DNA of 64,000 bases from Eubacteriales bacterium (GCA_028705775.1 JAQWCW010000010.1:27548-91547), one strand, 5' to 3'. Counted from the first letter of the stretch, positions 34,977 through 42,877 are shown. Notes: generated by a model not told the origin, from the sequence alone. Numbers and translations are program-made.

Positions 34977-35211
34977 TTATTGCTCCATTCGGTGTTGAGC
35001 TATGCCGAAGGACTGAACCATAGTTCCATTTTTACCCGTTTTAACCCCACCGACTTTTCGTTTTCAACACCCCTGCTCGCTCAAAAGCCGTCTATCGCTA
35101 GGAGACAAGCAAAACGGCGAGGGAGTTTACTCGGAGGTAAATGACCGAGCTGTTTTGCGATGGCGACACCGCGAGAGGCGGGTTTTCAGCGAGCAGGTTT
35201 ATTGCTCCATT
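34977..35211. repeat. Structured intergenic element bounded by a 13-bp direct repeat
   Basis: The 13 bases TTATTGCTCCATT occur at 34977-34989 and again at 35199-35211, where they are the last codons of spoVT. The 209 bases between hold no gene. The right part (35072-35197) is a long nested inverted repeat: outer arms CCTGCTCGCT/AGCGAGCAGG, middle GCAAAAC/GTTTTGC, inner CTCGG/CCGAG. The layout suggests a small mobile or MITE-like element that duplicated its target at the 3' end of spoVT, but no other copy is in the window. Confidence 0.55.
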
Positions 35212-35753
35212 TGGCGAGCCACTATCCCCGCCGCAGTTTCCGCAACCTTGATTTCCGTATCGCCCATTTTAATTCCGTTTTCCTTGCTGAGCAGGACAAC
35301 CGCGCCGATTGGCTCGCCGTCCGCGATGATGGGCGTAATGACCTGCGCGGTATAGCCGTTCGCATCGTCGTCCTGCGTTACCGTTACAGCCTTGCCCCCG
35401 CCGCTTTTGTTAATCGCAATCGTCTGCCTTCCCGCAATCGCGCTTTCCATTTCGCGGCTTATCGGCTTATCAAACAAATCCTTTTTCGTGCTTCCGCTTG
35501 CGGCGACAACCTGGTCTCTGTCCGTTATGCAGGCAATATGCCCCATTGCGCGAAACAGCGACTCGGTATAATCCTTCGCAAACGGAGTCATTTCCCCTAT
35601 CGGCGAATACTTCTTGAGTATTACCTCGCCGTCGCGGTCTGTGTAAATCTCCAGCGGGTCGCCCTCGCGTATGCGCAGAGTGCGCCTGATTTCCTTCGGA
35701 ATTACCACGCGCCCAAGCTCGTCTATCCGCCTAACTATACCCGTTGCCCTCAT
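35199..35753 (-). CDS. spoVT: Stage V sporulation regulator SpoVT
   Basis: The 184-residue protein has an AbrB-type swapped-hairpin DNA-binding domain (MRATGIVRRIDELGRVVIPK; RRTLRIREGDPLEIYTDRDG) and a C-terminal GAF-like domain (AMGHIACITDRDQVVAAS; AVVLLSKENGIKMGD). In Bacillus SpoVT is a sigma-G-dependent tetramer that tunes late forespore genes. AAGGAG lies 7 bases before the ATG at 35753. The last codons carry one copy of the 13-bp repeat of the adjoining element. Near-certain orthologue. Confidence 0.96.
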   Translation of the reverse strand: MRATGIVRRIDELGRVVIPKEIRRTLRIREGDPLEIYTDRDGEVILKKYSPIGEMTPFAKDYTESLFRAMGHIACITDRDQVVAASGSTKKDLFDKPISREMESAIAGRQTIAINKSGGGKAVTVTQDDDANGYTAQVITPIIADGEPIGAVVLLSKENGIKMGDTEIKVAETAAGIVARQMEQ

Positions 35754-35811
35754 AAAATCGCTCCTTGCATTTTGGATTTTCGTGCAATGCAAGTGTTTGT
35801 AAACGCAGGCG

Positions 35812-35842
35812 AATTATGCAACGGCGCAGGCAGGTGTATTCT
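35812..35842 (-). promoter_or_regulatory. Possible sigma-G-type promoter of spoVT
   Basis: Reverse strand AGAATA, 18 bases, CATAATT, close to the sigma-G pattern (TGAATA-18-CATACTA). Bacillus spoVT is a sigma-G gene. It lies about 60 bases before the start codon. Confidence 0.5.
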
Positions 35843-35899
35843 GCCATATTTCGCGTTTCCTGCCTTTGAGTCTCATCCGAAAAAAATTTTGAAAACATC

Positions 35900-35930
35900 T
35901 TGACTTAGAGTTAACTCCAGATTGTATAAT
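35900..35930 (+). promoter_or_regulatory. MerR-type promoter with 19-bp spacer
   Basis: TTGACT and perfect TATAAT separated by 19 bases, the over-long spacing used by MerR regulators. The spacer holds a dyad (GAGTTAACTC with outer CT/AG). Downstream there is only a 12-codon frame (35940-35978), so the gene it once drove is missing or moved. Confidence 0.65.
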
Positions 35931-36031
35931 GAAGGTGCGATGAAGATAAAAACTATACCCCTACGGCATAAACGGTAAATTGTACGGTTTCTGTATTACA
36001 TCGGCGACACCTCCTTTCAGGCATAAAATAA

Positions 36032-36058
36032 GGCAAATCGTGTTTTTCACGACTTGCC
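36032..36058 (-). terminator. Orphan hairpin, reverse orientation
   Basis: GGCAAATCGTG and CACGACTTGCC with a five-T loop; on the reverse strand TTATTTT follows. No reverse-strand gene ends here, so it may be a remnant. The rest of 35931-36076 holds nothing recognised. Confidence 0.4.
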
Positions 36059-36076
36059 CGAAAACGATGAAATTTG

Positions 36077-36105
36077 TTGCAAATTTACAAAAAGTGTGGT
36101 ATACT
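36077..36105 (+). promoter_or_regulatory. Promoter of the helicase-NUDIX pair
   Basis: TTGCAA, 17 bases, TATACT preceded by TGG (extended -10), about 110 bases before the ATG at 36217. Confidence 0.6.
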
Positions 36106-36216
36106 AATAATTGATTTATGGCGGTTTTGCGGGCGGCATAATCTAATAGAACGTCATGAATGAATAATTCCGGAATAACATGAGTTTAAAATAAGAACGG
36201 ATTAGGAAATGAAAAT

Positions 36217-38136
36217 ATGTCGAATCAGTTTTTAACAAACTACACAGAAACCACATTTTTAGATAAGATCAAGGATAATTTGCGTCATTGTAAGTCCTTC
36301 GATTTTTCAGTCAGCTTTATCAAAAAGGCTGGCTTGGTTTTTCTGTATAAAGATATTGAGGCAGCAGTAGAGCGCGGCTGCAAAGGGCGTATAATCACTT
36401 CTACATATCAGAATTTCACCGATATAGAATCGCTCAAATCTTTCTATTCCCTTATGGGACGATGCTCGAATTTCGAGTGCCATCTGGATTATGAATGTTT
36501 TCATGATACCGGATATTCAACACTCGGTTATCATTCAAAAGGATATTTATTTTGTTTTGATGACTGCTGTGAGTTGATTGTCGGTTCTTCAAATATTACC
36601 AGATACGCGCTTCTCAAAAACATTGAGTGGGATATAGTAGTCCGTGAGGATTTTGAGTCTGACGTATATGGACAGGCACTGAACGAGTTTGAGGACAAAT
36701 GGCAAGCTACACATTTGCTGAATAGCGATATTATCAATCTCTATGCCAATAAGCTTAACTTTGCGATTGAGCGTTGGGATATGGACTACGATTTATCCGC
36801 ATCCAACATTAAGCCGAACTTCATGCAGCGTAAAGCACTGAAGGAGCTTAATCGTTACCGCGCAGTCGGCACAGGTCGCGCCCTTGTTGTCGCTGCTGCC
36901 GGAAGCGGTAAAACATATCTTGCTGCGTTTGACGCGCTCAACTTCAATCCGAAGCGTCTATTGTATATTGTTCATGAGGGTTCTATTCTGAAAAAGTCGC
37001 TTGAAACATTTCAGGATGTATTCGGAAGCAATGTTTCGTACGGTATTTACAGTGGTACAAGCAAGGAATGCGATGCTGACTTTGTATTTGCAACAAATAT
37101 TACCATGAGCAAAACTCTGGACCTATTCCGCAAGGATGAATTCGACTATATCATAATCGATGAATGTCATCACGCAACAGCGGAAACTTATACGAAAATT
37201 ATTTCCTATTTTGAGCCGGAGTTCCTTCTTGGATTAACAGCAACACCGGAACGCATGGATAATCAGGACGTATTTGAGTTGTTTGACCAGAACGTTCCTT
37301 ATGAGCTTCGTTTACGAGATGCAATAATCAACGATTTAGTCGTACCTTTTCATTATTATGGCATCCGTGATACCCTTGTGGACTACGGACTTAACGCAAA
37401 TGAAGAACGACGTATGATTGCACAGCTTGCAGATGACAAGCACTGTGAATTTATATCAGAGCAAATCGAAAGGCATCACTCAAATGGTAAGTTGAAAGCG
37501 CTTGCGTTCTGTCGAAATGTCACTCATGCACGTATGATGTGTGAGGCAATGAGTGAGCATTACAAAACGGCATATTTAGCCAATCATGATTCCGAGCTAT
37601 ATCTGGACGTGAAACTTGACGACCAGTTCAGAGAATACGTTGAGGATTTGCTGAACTATGGAACCACTCGCTATATTTCCGATAATGGAGATGAAAATGG
37701 CTTTAAATTATGGCAGAATTATCGAATGGATCAGGTACAGCTAAAGCTGCTCAAGAATCCGGGATATAACGCTGTCGGTACATACTATTATGATAATTAT
37801 GTTGTTATTTTTGCGTCGCTGAAAAAAGATTTGCCTGCGGAAGATAAATTGAATTATAAGGACAAATTTTTACAGCCTAACGTATTTCAGTGGGAGTCAA
37901 TGGCACATTTACCAGAATCCGACTTATCAAAGCTGAATAAAAGTGATTTTGCACACTTGTTTATAAGAAAGATATCCGATGAAAATGGCATTGTTCTTCC
38001 GTTTACTTATGTCGGCAAAGGAAAGCTGACAAACTGCCGTAACGCCAATAATGGAAACGGCACATATCTGTTTGATATAGGCATGGAAAATGAGCTGCCT
38101 GATTATTTACAATATGATTTCGGGCTTACGAAATGA
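36217..38136 (+). CDS. PLD nuclease-helicase-DUF3427 protein with internal deletion
   Basis: The 639-residue protein begins with a phospholipase D-like domain (YHSKGYLF with HxK, then VGSSNITRYALL; residues ~1-190). A superfamily 2 helicase core follows: motif I AAAGSGKT (~residues 226-233), motif II IDECHH and motif III TATPERMD. The second motor lobe begins (KLKALAFCRNVTHARMMCEA) but stops near residue 455; motifs V and VI with the arginine finger are absent. The sequence runs directly into a DUF3427-like C-terminal domain (LWQNYRMDQVQLKLL; NVFQWESMAHLP). Full-length relatives are roughly 950-1000 residues. The frame is intact, so this is an in-frame loss of ~300 residues. AT-richer than its neighbours. 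Possibly an anti-phage or restriction-type protein, now likely without ATPase-driven motion. Confidence 0.82.
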   Translation: MSNQFLTNYTETTFLDKIKDNLRHCKSFDFSVSFIKKAGLVFLYKDIEAAVERGCKGRIITSTYQNFTDIESLKSFYSLMGRCSNFECHLDYECFHDTGYSTLGYHSKGYLFCFDDCCELIVGSSNITRYALLKNIEWDIVVREDFESDVYGQALNEFEDKWQATHLLNSDIINLYANKLNFAIERWDMDYDLSASNIKPNFMQRKALKELNRYRAVGTGRALVVAAAGSGKTYLAAFDALNFNPKRLLYIVHEGSILKKSLETFQDVFGSNVSYGIYSGTSKECDADFVFATNITMSKTLDLFRKDEFDYIIIDECHHATAETYTKIISYFEPEFLLGLTATPERMDNQDVFELFDQNVPYELRLRDAIINDLVVPFHYYGIRDTLVDYGLNANEERRMIAQLADDKHCEFISEQIERHHSNGKLKALAFCRNVTHARMMCEAMSEHYKTAYLANHDSELYLDVKLDDQFREYVEDLLNYGTTRYISDNGDENGFKLWQNYRMDQVQLKLLKNPGYNAVGTYYYDNYVVIFASLKKDLPAEDKLNYKDKFLQPNVFQWESMAHLPESDLSKLNKSDFAHLFIRKISDENGIVLPFTYVGKGKLTNCRNANNGNGTYLFDIGMENELPDYLQYDFGLTK

Positions 38137-38145
38137 GGAAATATA

Positions 38146-38529
38146 ATGACTGAAGTGGTTGCTGCTTTTATTCAGGAGGGTGACAGATTTATGATATGTC
38201 AGCGTCCTCAAAATAAGGCACGAGGTTTACTATGGGAGTTTGTAGGGGGGAAGGTTGAAAACGGTGAAACAAAGGAACAAGCACTTATCAGAGAATGCCA
38301 AGAGGAACTTTCTATTACAGTAGTTCCAACAGACCCACTTGTTGATGTAATTTTTGATTATTCCGACATTACAATTCACTTAACATTGTTTAAATGTACT
38401 ATTTTTAAAGGAGTGCCTACGCTTCTTGAACATAATGACATAAAGTGGATTACTGCGTCCGAAATATCTGAGTATGAATTTTGCCCTGCGGATAAAATAA
38501 TGATGAATAAAATGTTCTACCATAGTTAA
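38146..38529 (+). CDS. NUDIX (deoxy)nucleoside triphosphate pyrophosphohydrolase
   Basis: The 127-residue protein has a complete Nudix box: G(5)E(7)RExxEE in GGKVENGETKEQALIREC followed by QEELSI. The start MTEVVAAFIQEGDRFMICQR matches MutT-type enzymes that hydrolyse oxidised or methylated dNTPs such as 8-oxo-dGTP. It starts 9 bases after the helicase-type gene and was probably acquired with it. NUDIX genes next to DUF3427 helicases are seen elsewhere, though this is recalled and not checked. Confidence 0.88.
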   Translation: MTEVVAAFIQEGDRFMICQRPQNKARGLLWEFVGGKVENGETKEQALIRECQEELSITVVPTDPLVDVIFDYSDITIHLTLFKCTIFKGVPTLLEHNDIKWITASEISEYEFCPADKIMMNKMFYHS

Positions 38530-38560
38530 ACGGTTATTTTACATGCTCAAAGATTTGTTA

Positions 38561-38613
38561 AAAATCCCTCCACATGCCGTTTCACGCTTATACGCTAACA
38601 ATTTGGAGAGGAT
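38561..38613 (+). repeat. 3' hairpin repeat, copy A
   Basis: An imperfect hairpin (ATCCCTCC...GGAGAGGAT) after the NUDIX gene. It shares the exact 17-base core CCGTTTCACGCTTATAC and similar ends with copy B at 39153-39200. Likely a degenerate terminator or a small repeat. Confidence 0.5.
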
Positions 38614-38643
38614 CTAGAACAATAATGGAAGGAGACTACATTA

Positions 38644-39134
38644 ATTATTAACAGAGAGTTAATTTCATTTAAACACTATGGATGGCATAAAGGCTTTTAT
38701 AACGATGATGATATAACAAAATCTTTGTGTGATATAAGTTATACGGATTTTTTTGAATATCCTGAAGATGACGAATTTCCATATGATTCAGCTCATTCGC
38801 TTTTGCGCGGTTCATGTAATCATTTTGCAGTAGCATTAAAAAAGTGCTAGGATATACTCCATATATCATTGTAGGAAAAGAATGTAATAGCTTCCACGCC
38901 TTTTGCCAAGTATATAAAAAAAGAACTTGGTTTTATATAGATGCAAGAGGAGCAACATCGAGTTTTAATGAATTTATGTCCGTTGCATCTGAATTTGTAA
39001 GTGGTGAGTATACTATTAGGGAAGCCACATCAGATATTGTTAAAGATTGGGAAAGCGGCAGCAGTTATAATGAAGAAACCTATGCCTTTGCTGAAGCTGT
39101 AATTAGAAAATATAGGGACTATTATACATTATAA
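38644..39134 (+). pseudogene. Papain/transglutaminase-like gene split by a -1 shift
   Basis: Two frames make one protein of ~160 residues. The first ends LRGSCNHFAVALKKC-stop at 38850; the second continues with VLGYTPYIIVGKECNSFHAF and YIDARGATSS to 39134. Together they place Cys (GSCNHF), His (FHAF) and Asp (YIDARG) in the order of a papain or transglutaminase-like triad. The break is at an A6 run (38838-38843) that reads A AAA AAG in the first frame, a classic slippery heptamer. No normal start codon is seen: AAGGAG (38629-38634) is followed by an ATG that leads only to an eight-codon frame, and in-frame ATT codons come next. Strongly AT-rich. Probably a decayed gene; programmed frameshifting is the alternative. 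Confidence 0.6.
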
Positions 39135-39152
39135 GGGGTTTTACATTCATAA

Positions 39153-39200
39153 CAAAACCCTCCCCACACCGTTTCACGCTTATACAGCGATAACAATGCA
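39153..39200 (+). terminator. 3' hairpin repeat, copy B, working terminator
   Basis: AACCCTCCC and GGGAGGGTT arms with a long loop that includes the 17-base core shared with copy A (39169-39185), then TTCATTTTTG. Lies 12-20 bases after the split gene. Confidence 0.6.
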
Positions 39201-39429
39201 GGGAGGGTTCATTTTTGTTATTTCACATTAGCTTACCCTGACTTCAACGGTAATGTCATTCCACTGATTCAGTCGGAGATAACCGCCATTTCGTTTACGG
39301 TAAGCCTTTGCAGTTTCGTAGTCAATCACAAACGCCCATGAAAGCGCTATTTCAGCGGGTTCTGAGGTGTCTGTGTCAGCAGTTGAATTATCAACTGCGG
39401 AACTCCTACTTATTCTTGATAGCAGCCTG

Positions 39430-39810
39430 TGCTGCCAGCAAACGCACAAATGCGTTATAAAGGACGACGCGCCGGCGATTGTCGAAAAGATGAAAAACGC
39501 GGATGTAATTGCGTTTGCCAGCCCAATCTACTACTACGAGATGTCGGGGCAGCTAAAAACCCTGCTTGACAGGGCAAATCCGCTTTTCGGAAGCGATTAC
39601 GCCTTTAGGGACATATACTTCATCTCCGCCGCCGCCGATACCGACGAGGATACCGACAAGCGCGCAGTATCGGGGCTTGAGGGATGGATTGCGTGCTTTG
39701 AAAGGGCGCGGCTTGCCGGAAAGATTTTCGGCGCGGGAGCAAACGACGTAGGCGATATCGCGGGCAATCCCGCAGTTCAAGAGGCTTACCGGATGGGCAG
39801 AAATATTTAA
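39430..39810 (+). pseudogene. Flavodoxin-like NAD(P)H/FMN reductase, 5'-truncated
   Basis: Only the C-terminal ~125 residues of a flavodoxin-fold reductase remain. The visible part starts at CCQQTHKCVIKDDAPAIVEK, which matches the conserved C-x-x-C region in the middle of this family, then ADVIAFASPIYYYEMSGQLK and LLDRANPLFGSDYAF. The N-terminal FMN phosphate loop is absent and the upstream frame is unrelated sequence with no ribosome site. Base composition returns to that of the host chromosome at this point, so the junction at ~39.43 kb marks the right edge of the foreign stretch. Followed 17 bases later by the DUF362 gene. Confidence 0.75.
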
Positions 39811-39826
39811 GCAGGAGGAAACAAAA

Positions 39827-40834
39827 ATGAGCGAAATCAAAAAAGCGGGACAGAACGGGGATAAATACATACCTTACGACAAGCGCAGCGGCAATGAATC
39901 CATAGTATACTTCACGCGCGATTTATCCGCCGAGGGGCTTATCAAGATTTACGAGCGTGTGAGCGAAATGATGACCGGACGAGTCGGAATCAAGCTGCAT
40001 ACCGGCGAGCCGCACGGCCCGAACATCATACCGCGTCCGTGGGTAAAGGCGCTGATTCAGAAGGATTTGCCCAAGGCGACAATCCTTGAAACCAACTCAT
40101 ATTACGAGGGCGACCGCTACACCACCGAGCAGCACCGCGAAACCCTCAAGATTAACGGCTGGGATTTCGCGCCCGTCGATATAATGGACGAAAACGGAGC
40201 GACTCCGCTAAAGGTAAACGGCGGCAAATGGTTCAAGGAAATGTACATGGGCATGAACCTGCTTAACTATGATTCAATGCTTGCCCTGACCCACTTCAAG
40301 GGTCATTCCGTAGGCGGCTTCGGCGGCTCGGACAAGAACATCGGCATCGGATGCGCGGACGGGCGAATCGGCAAGGCGATGATTCACACGATTCCGAACG
40401 ATGAAAACCAATGGAGCATTGTTGAGGAAGAATTCATGGAGCGCATGACCGAATCCGCAAAGGCGGTCGTAGACCATTTCGGAAAGCACATCTGCTTCGT
40501 GAACGTAATGCGCAATATGTCCGTTTCGTGCGACTGCGAGGGCGTTGAAGCCTCCCCCGTCGTAACGCCGAACGTCGGAATTCTTGCTTCCCTCGACATT
40601 CTCGCAATCGACCAGACCTCCGTTGACATTGTGTATGCGATGAAGGAAAGCGACAATCATGACTTGGTTGAAAGAATGGAATCCCGCCACGGGCTTCGTC
40701 AGCTGAGCTACATGAAGGAGCTTAACATGGGCAATAACAAGTACATTCTTATTGATATTGACAACGGCGACAAGGTAATCAAGCCTTCGGACGCGGTAAA
40801 GCACGTAAAGCCCTTTACCGATACCGAGGAATAA
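39827..40834 (+). CDS. DUF362-domain protein
   Basis: The 335-residue protein belongs to DUF362: VGIKLHTGEPHGPNIIPRP near residue 50, the ALTHFKGHSVGGFGGSDKN segment, and SCDCEGVEASPVVTPNVGIL. Members are iron-sulfur-linked proteins of unknown reaction, sometimes fused to ferredoxin domains; here no 4Fe-4S motif is present. AGGAGG precedes the ATG by 7 bases. With the truncated flavodoxin-like gene directly upstream, it was probably part of a redox operon whose 5' part was lost. Confidence 0.9.
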   Translation: MSEIKKAGQNGDKYIPYDKRSGNESIVYFTRDLSAEGLIKIYERVSEMMTGRVGIKLHTGEPHGPNIIPRPWVKALIQKDLPKATILETNSYYEGDRYTTEQHRETLKINGWDFAPVDIMDENGATPLKVNGGKWFKEMYMGMNLLNYDSMLALTHFKGHSVGGFGGSDKNIGIGCADGRIGKAMIHTIPNDENQWSIVEEEFMERMTESAKAVVDHFGKHICFVNVMRNMSVSCDCEGVEASPVVTPNVGILASLDILAIDQTSVDIVYAMKESDNHDLVERMESRHGLRQLSYMKELNMGNNKYILIDIDNGDKVIKPSDAVKHVKPFTDTEE

Positions 40835-40846
40835 AGCCAACGCGCA

Positions 40847-40877
40847 AAAGCGCTCCGATTATTCGGGGCGCTTTTTC
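40847..40877 (+). terminator. Terminator after the DUF362 gene
   Basis: AAAAGCGCTCCG and CGGGGCGCTTTTT arms with a six-base loop and T5. Confidence 0.85.
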
Positions 40878-40983
40878 TGTATATAGGCGCATAAAGCAGA
40901 TTACCGCTTCAGCGTTTGCGGCTTCCCGACTGCATTTACGGCAAAAGCCTTGACCTCCGCCGCGCGCGCATTTATCCGCAAGC

Positions 40984-41012
40984 TGTACAAAACAACACAA
41001 ATATGGTATAAT
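40984..41012 (+). promoter_or_regulatory. Promoter of the sortase gene
   Basis: TGTACA, 17 bases, perfect TATAAT preceded by TGG (extended -10). Confidence 0.65.
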
Positions 41013-41043
41013 GCGCCGGTACGCAGGAAATAGGCGGTGATGT

Positions 41044-42306
41044 TTGATAAACACGAGCAACGGCAAGGACAAAGCAAACGCAAGCCGCGAAAGCGATAAG
41101 CATAAAAGGCGTACGCCCGTTTCATATACTGTTTTCACAGACCGCACCGGCAGGGCGGGCAAGAAAGCGATTGGAAAGGGCGAATTTTTACGTGCTTTCA
41201 GGTTCGGAAATCTTCGCGCGCACGCAGTACGGCTGACGCGCCGCAAGGATAAACCCGCCGCAGAAAGCAAAGGCGCTTACGATTATGTAACCCAATATTC
41301 GCCGCGCCGAAAACGCAAAAGCCCGCTGCAGGGACGATATACGATTCTCGCCGTTATCTGCGCCGCAGTGTTTCTTGTTTCGGCAATTATGCTGATTAAC
41401 TATTTCCTTCAATACTCAAGCTCAACGTCCGTTTCAAACTCCCTGCGAAACGAATACAAAAACGCAGAGCAGGATAACAACGGCGAGGGCAATCAAAGCG
41501 CCGATTTCCGGAGCGAGGATATCAAAGCCGAGGAAACCGCAAGCGCGACAGGGTCGCTGCCTGCCGAAACGGCGACTCCGAGCGAGCCTCCCTACAATGC
41601 CGCTGCTTCATACGCTTCGGCGTTCATGCCGTACCCGTCAATGCCGCCTTACTACCCCGATAACGTTACTAACGCAATCAAGCTTTCCTTCCGGCAGGTA
41701 AGGGAAACGAACCGCGATATAGTGGCGTGGCTGACCATTGACGGAGTTGTGGACGAGGCTGTTGTTCACAGGGATAACACCTTTTATCTGACCCACGATT
41801 ATCTTGGGCAAAAGAACGCGAACGGCGCGCTTTTCATGGACGAGCAATGCTCGCTTCTGCCCGTTCCCAATCATATTGTTGTATACGGGCACAATATGAA
41901 AACGGGCGCGATGTTCGTAAGGCTTATCCTATACAAGACAAAAGGGCTTGAATACCTTAAAAAGCACGGAATTGTAACGTTCAACACAATGTACGAGGAC
42001 GCGCAGTACGTTGTGTTTGCAGTTATGCAGGTGCATCTTGACCCTGCCGACAGGCATTTTTTCAACTTCTTCACGCTCGACTTTGCAAACGACGACAGCT
42101 ACAAGGAGTACATTCTCAGGGCTAAGGCGCTGTCGATGTACACGGTTCCCGTATCCGTCGAGCCGGGAGACAGACTGCTTTCCCTTGTAACCTGCATAGG
42201 CGAAAACAACGATGACGAGCGCCTTGTGCTCTTGCTCAGAAAGCTGAGAGATACCGAAACCGAGCGGGACGCAAAAACCGCTCTTGACCGCGCGACAAAC
42301 AACTAA
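41044..42306 (+). CDS. srtB: Class B sortase
   Basis: The 420-residue membrane transpeptidase has a long basic cytoplasmic N-terminus (~100 residues), one membrane helix (YTILAVICAAVFLVSAIML), a linker rich in Glu, Ser and Pro, and a sortase B domain. The catalytic His is in HIVVYGHNMKTGAMF, the Cys in LSLVTCIGENNDDERLVLL, with the Arg shortly after (ERLVLLLR). Sortases cleave a sorting signal and attach proteins to peptidoglycan. No sorting-motif substrate was found in the window. The TTG at 41044 has AGGCGGTGA upstream; an ATG at 41040 opens only a 19-codon frame. Confidence 0.9.
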   Translation: MINTSNGKDKANASRESDKHKRRTPVSYTVFTDRTGRAGKKAIGKGEFLRAFRFGNLRAHAVRLTRRKDKPAAESKGAYDYVTQYSPRRKRKSPLQGRYTILAVICAAVFLVSAIMLINYFLQYSSSTSVSNSLRNEYKNAEQDNNGEGNQSADFRSEDIKAEETASATGSLPAETATPSEPPYNAAASYASAFMPYPSMPPYYPDNVTNAIKLSFRQVRETNRDIVAWLTIDGVVDEAVVHRDNTFYLTHDYLGQKNANGALFMDEQCSLLPVPNHIVVYGHNMKTGAMFVRLILYKTKGLEYLKKHGIVTFNTMYEDAQYVVFAVMQVHLDPADRHFFNFFTLDFANDDSYKEYILRAKALSMYTVPVSVEPGDRLLSLVTCIGENNDDERLVLLLRKLRDTETERDAKTALDRATNN

Positions 42307-42324
42307 AGCCGTAAGGAGATGCAA

Positions 42325-42861
42325 ATGGCAAACAAAGCGCAGAGAGTATTTGAAAGCATTCGGCTCAACTGCCCCGAAAGCGTTTTCAGACGCGTTACGG
42401 AGGATATTGACGAGCTGAGCGATACGCTCACACCCGCCGCTCAGAAGCGAATCATAAGAGAGCTGCTGACAAGGCTTGAAGCGGAGTGCGGCAGCGACGC
42501 CTGCGCGCGCGTTATGCGTCCCTGCGGATACAACTGCCTTTCCGCGAGAATAATAAACGAGGGCAGGAAGAAATGGCTTCAGGCGGCGGGAGATATTCCC
42601 GCGTTCCTGCTTTCCCTCAACGAAAGCGGCATCGGCGGCGGCAATATGCGCCTTGAAAACGGCTCAATCATTGCCGAATACTCCAGATGCTGCTGCGGAC
42701 TGGTAAAAAACGGCGGAGTGCCGAGCGTTTACTGCGAATGCTCCGCCGGATGGTTCGAAAAGTTCTTTTCAGAGGTTTTCGGGCATCCCGTTTTTGTTCG
42801 TCTGCGCCGCTCAATACTTGCCGGCGCTCACGAATGCACTTTTCAAATCGACATAACCTGA
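42325..42861 (+). CDS. Cysteine-rich protein of unknown function (DUF6144-like)
   Basis: The 178-residue soluble protein has a helical N-terminus (FESIRLNCPESVFRRVTEDI) and a Cys-rich C-terminal half: MRPCGYNCLSARIINEG, YSRCCCGLVKNGGVPSVYCE, CSAGWFEKFFSEVFGHPVFV and ECTFQI. The pattern recalls a group of clostridial proteins with a V4R-like or amidohydrolase-related fold; the label is tentative. The second ATG (42325) was chosen because GGAG lies 6 bases before it; the first ATG overlaps the ribosome site. It sits between the sortase and the RNA helicase. Confidence 0.72.
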   Translation: MANKAQRVFESIRLNCPESVFRRVTEDIDELSDTLTPAAQKRIIRELLTRLEAECGSDACARVMRPCGYNCLSARIINEGRKKWLQAAGDIPAFLLSLNESGIGGGNMRLENGSIIAEYSRCCCGLVKNGGVPSVYCECSAGWFEKFFSEVFGHPVFVRLRRSILAGAHECTFQIDIT

Positions 42862-42877
42862 GATTAGGAGATTATTA

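Noticed and set aside
35940..35978. A 12-codon frame after the MerR-type promoter as a leader peptide
   Set aside because: There is no pattern of repeated regulatory codons and no attenuator linked to it; too short to support.
38561..39200. Integron attC sites at the two related 3' hairpins
   Set aside because: No GTTRRRY/RYYYAAC core pair fits both copies and no integrase gene is in the window; a terminator-type repeat explains them better.
39228..39449. A 73-residue reverse-strand frame ending with RLNQWNDITVEVRVS
   Set aside because: It overlaps the truncated flavodoxin-like gene, has no ribosome site and matched no family I know. It may be a fragment of foreign DNA, but it cannot be supported as a gene.
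41040..41099. An alternative ATG start before the sortase
   Set aside because: It leads to a 19-codon basic peptide only; the sortase frame needs the TTG at 41044.
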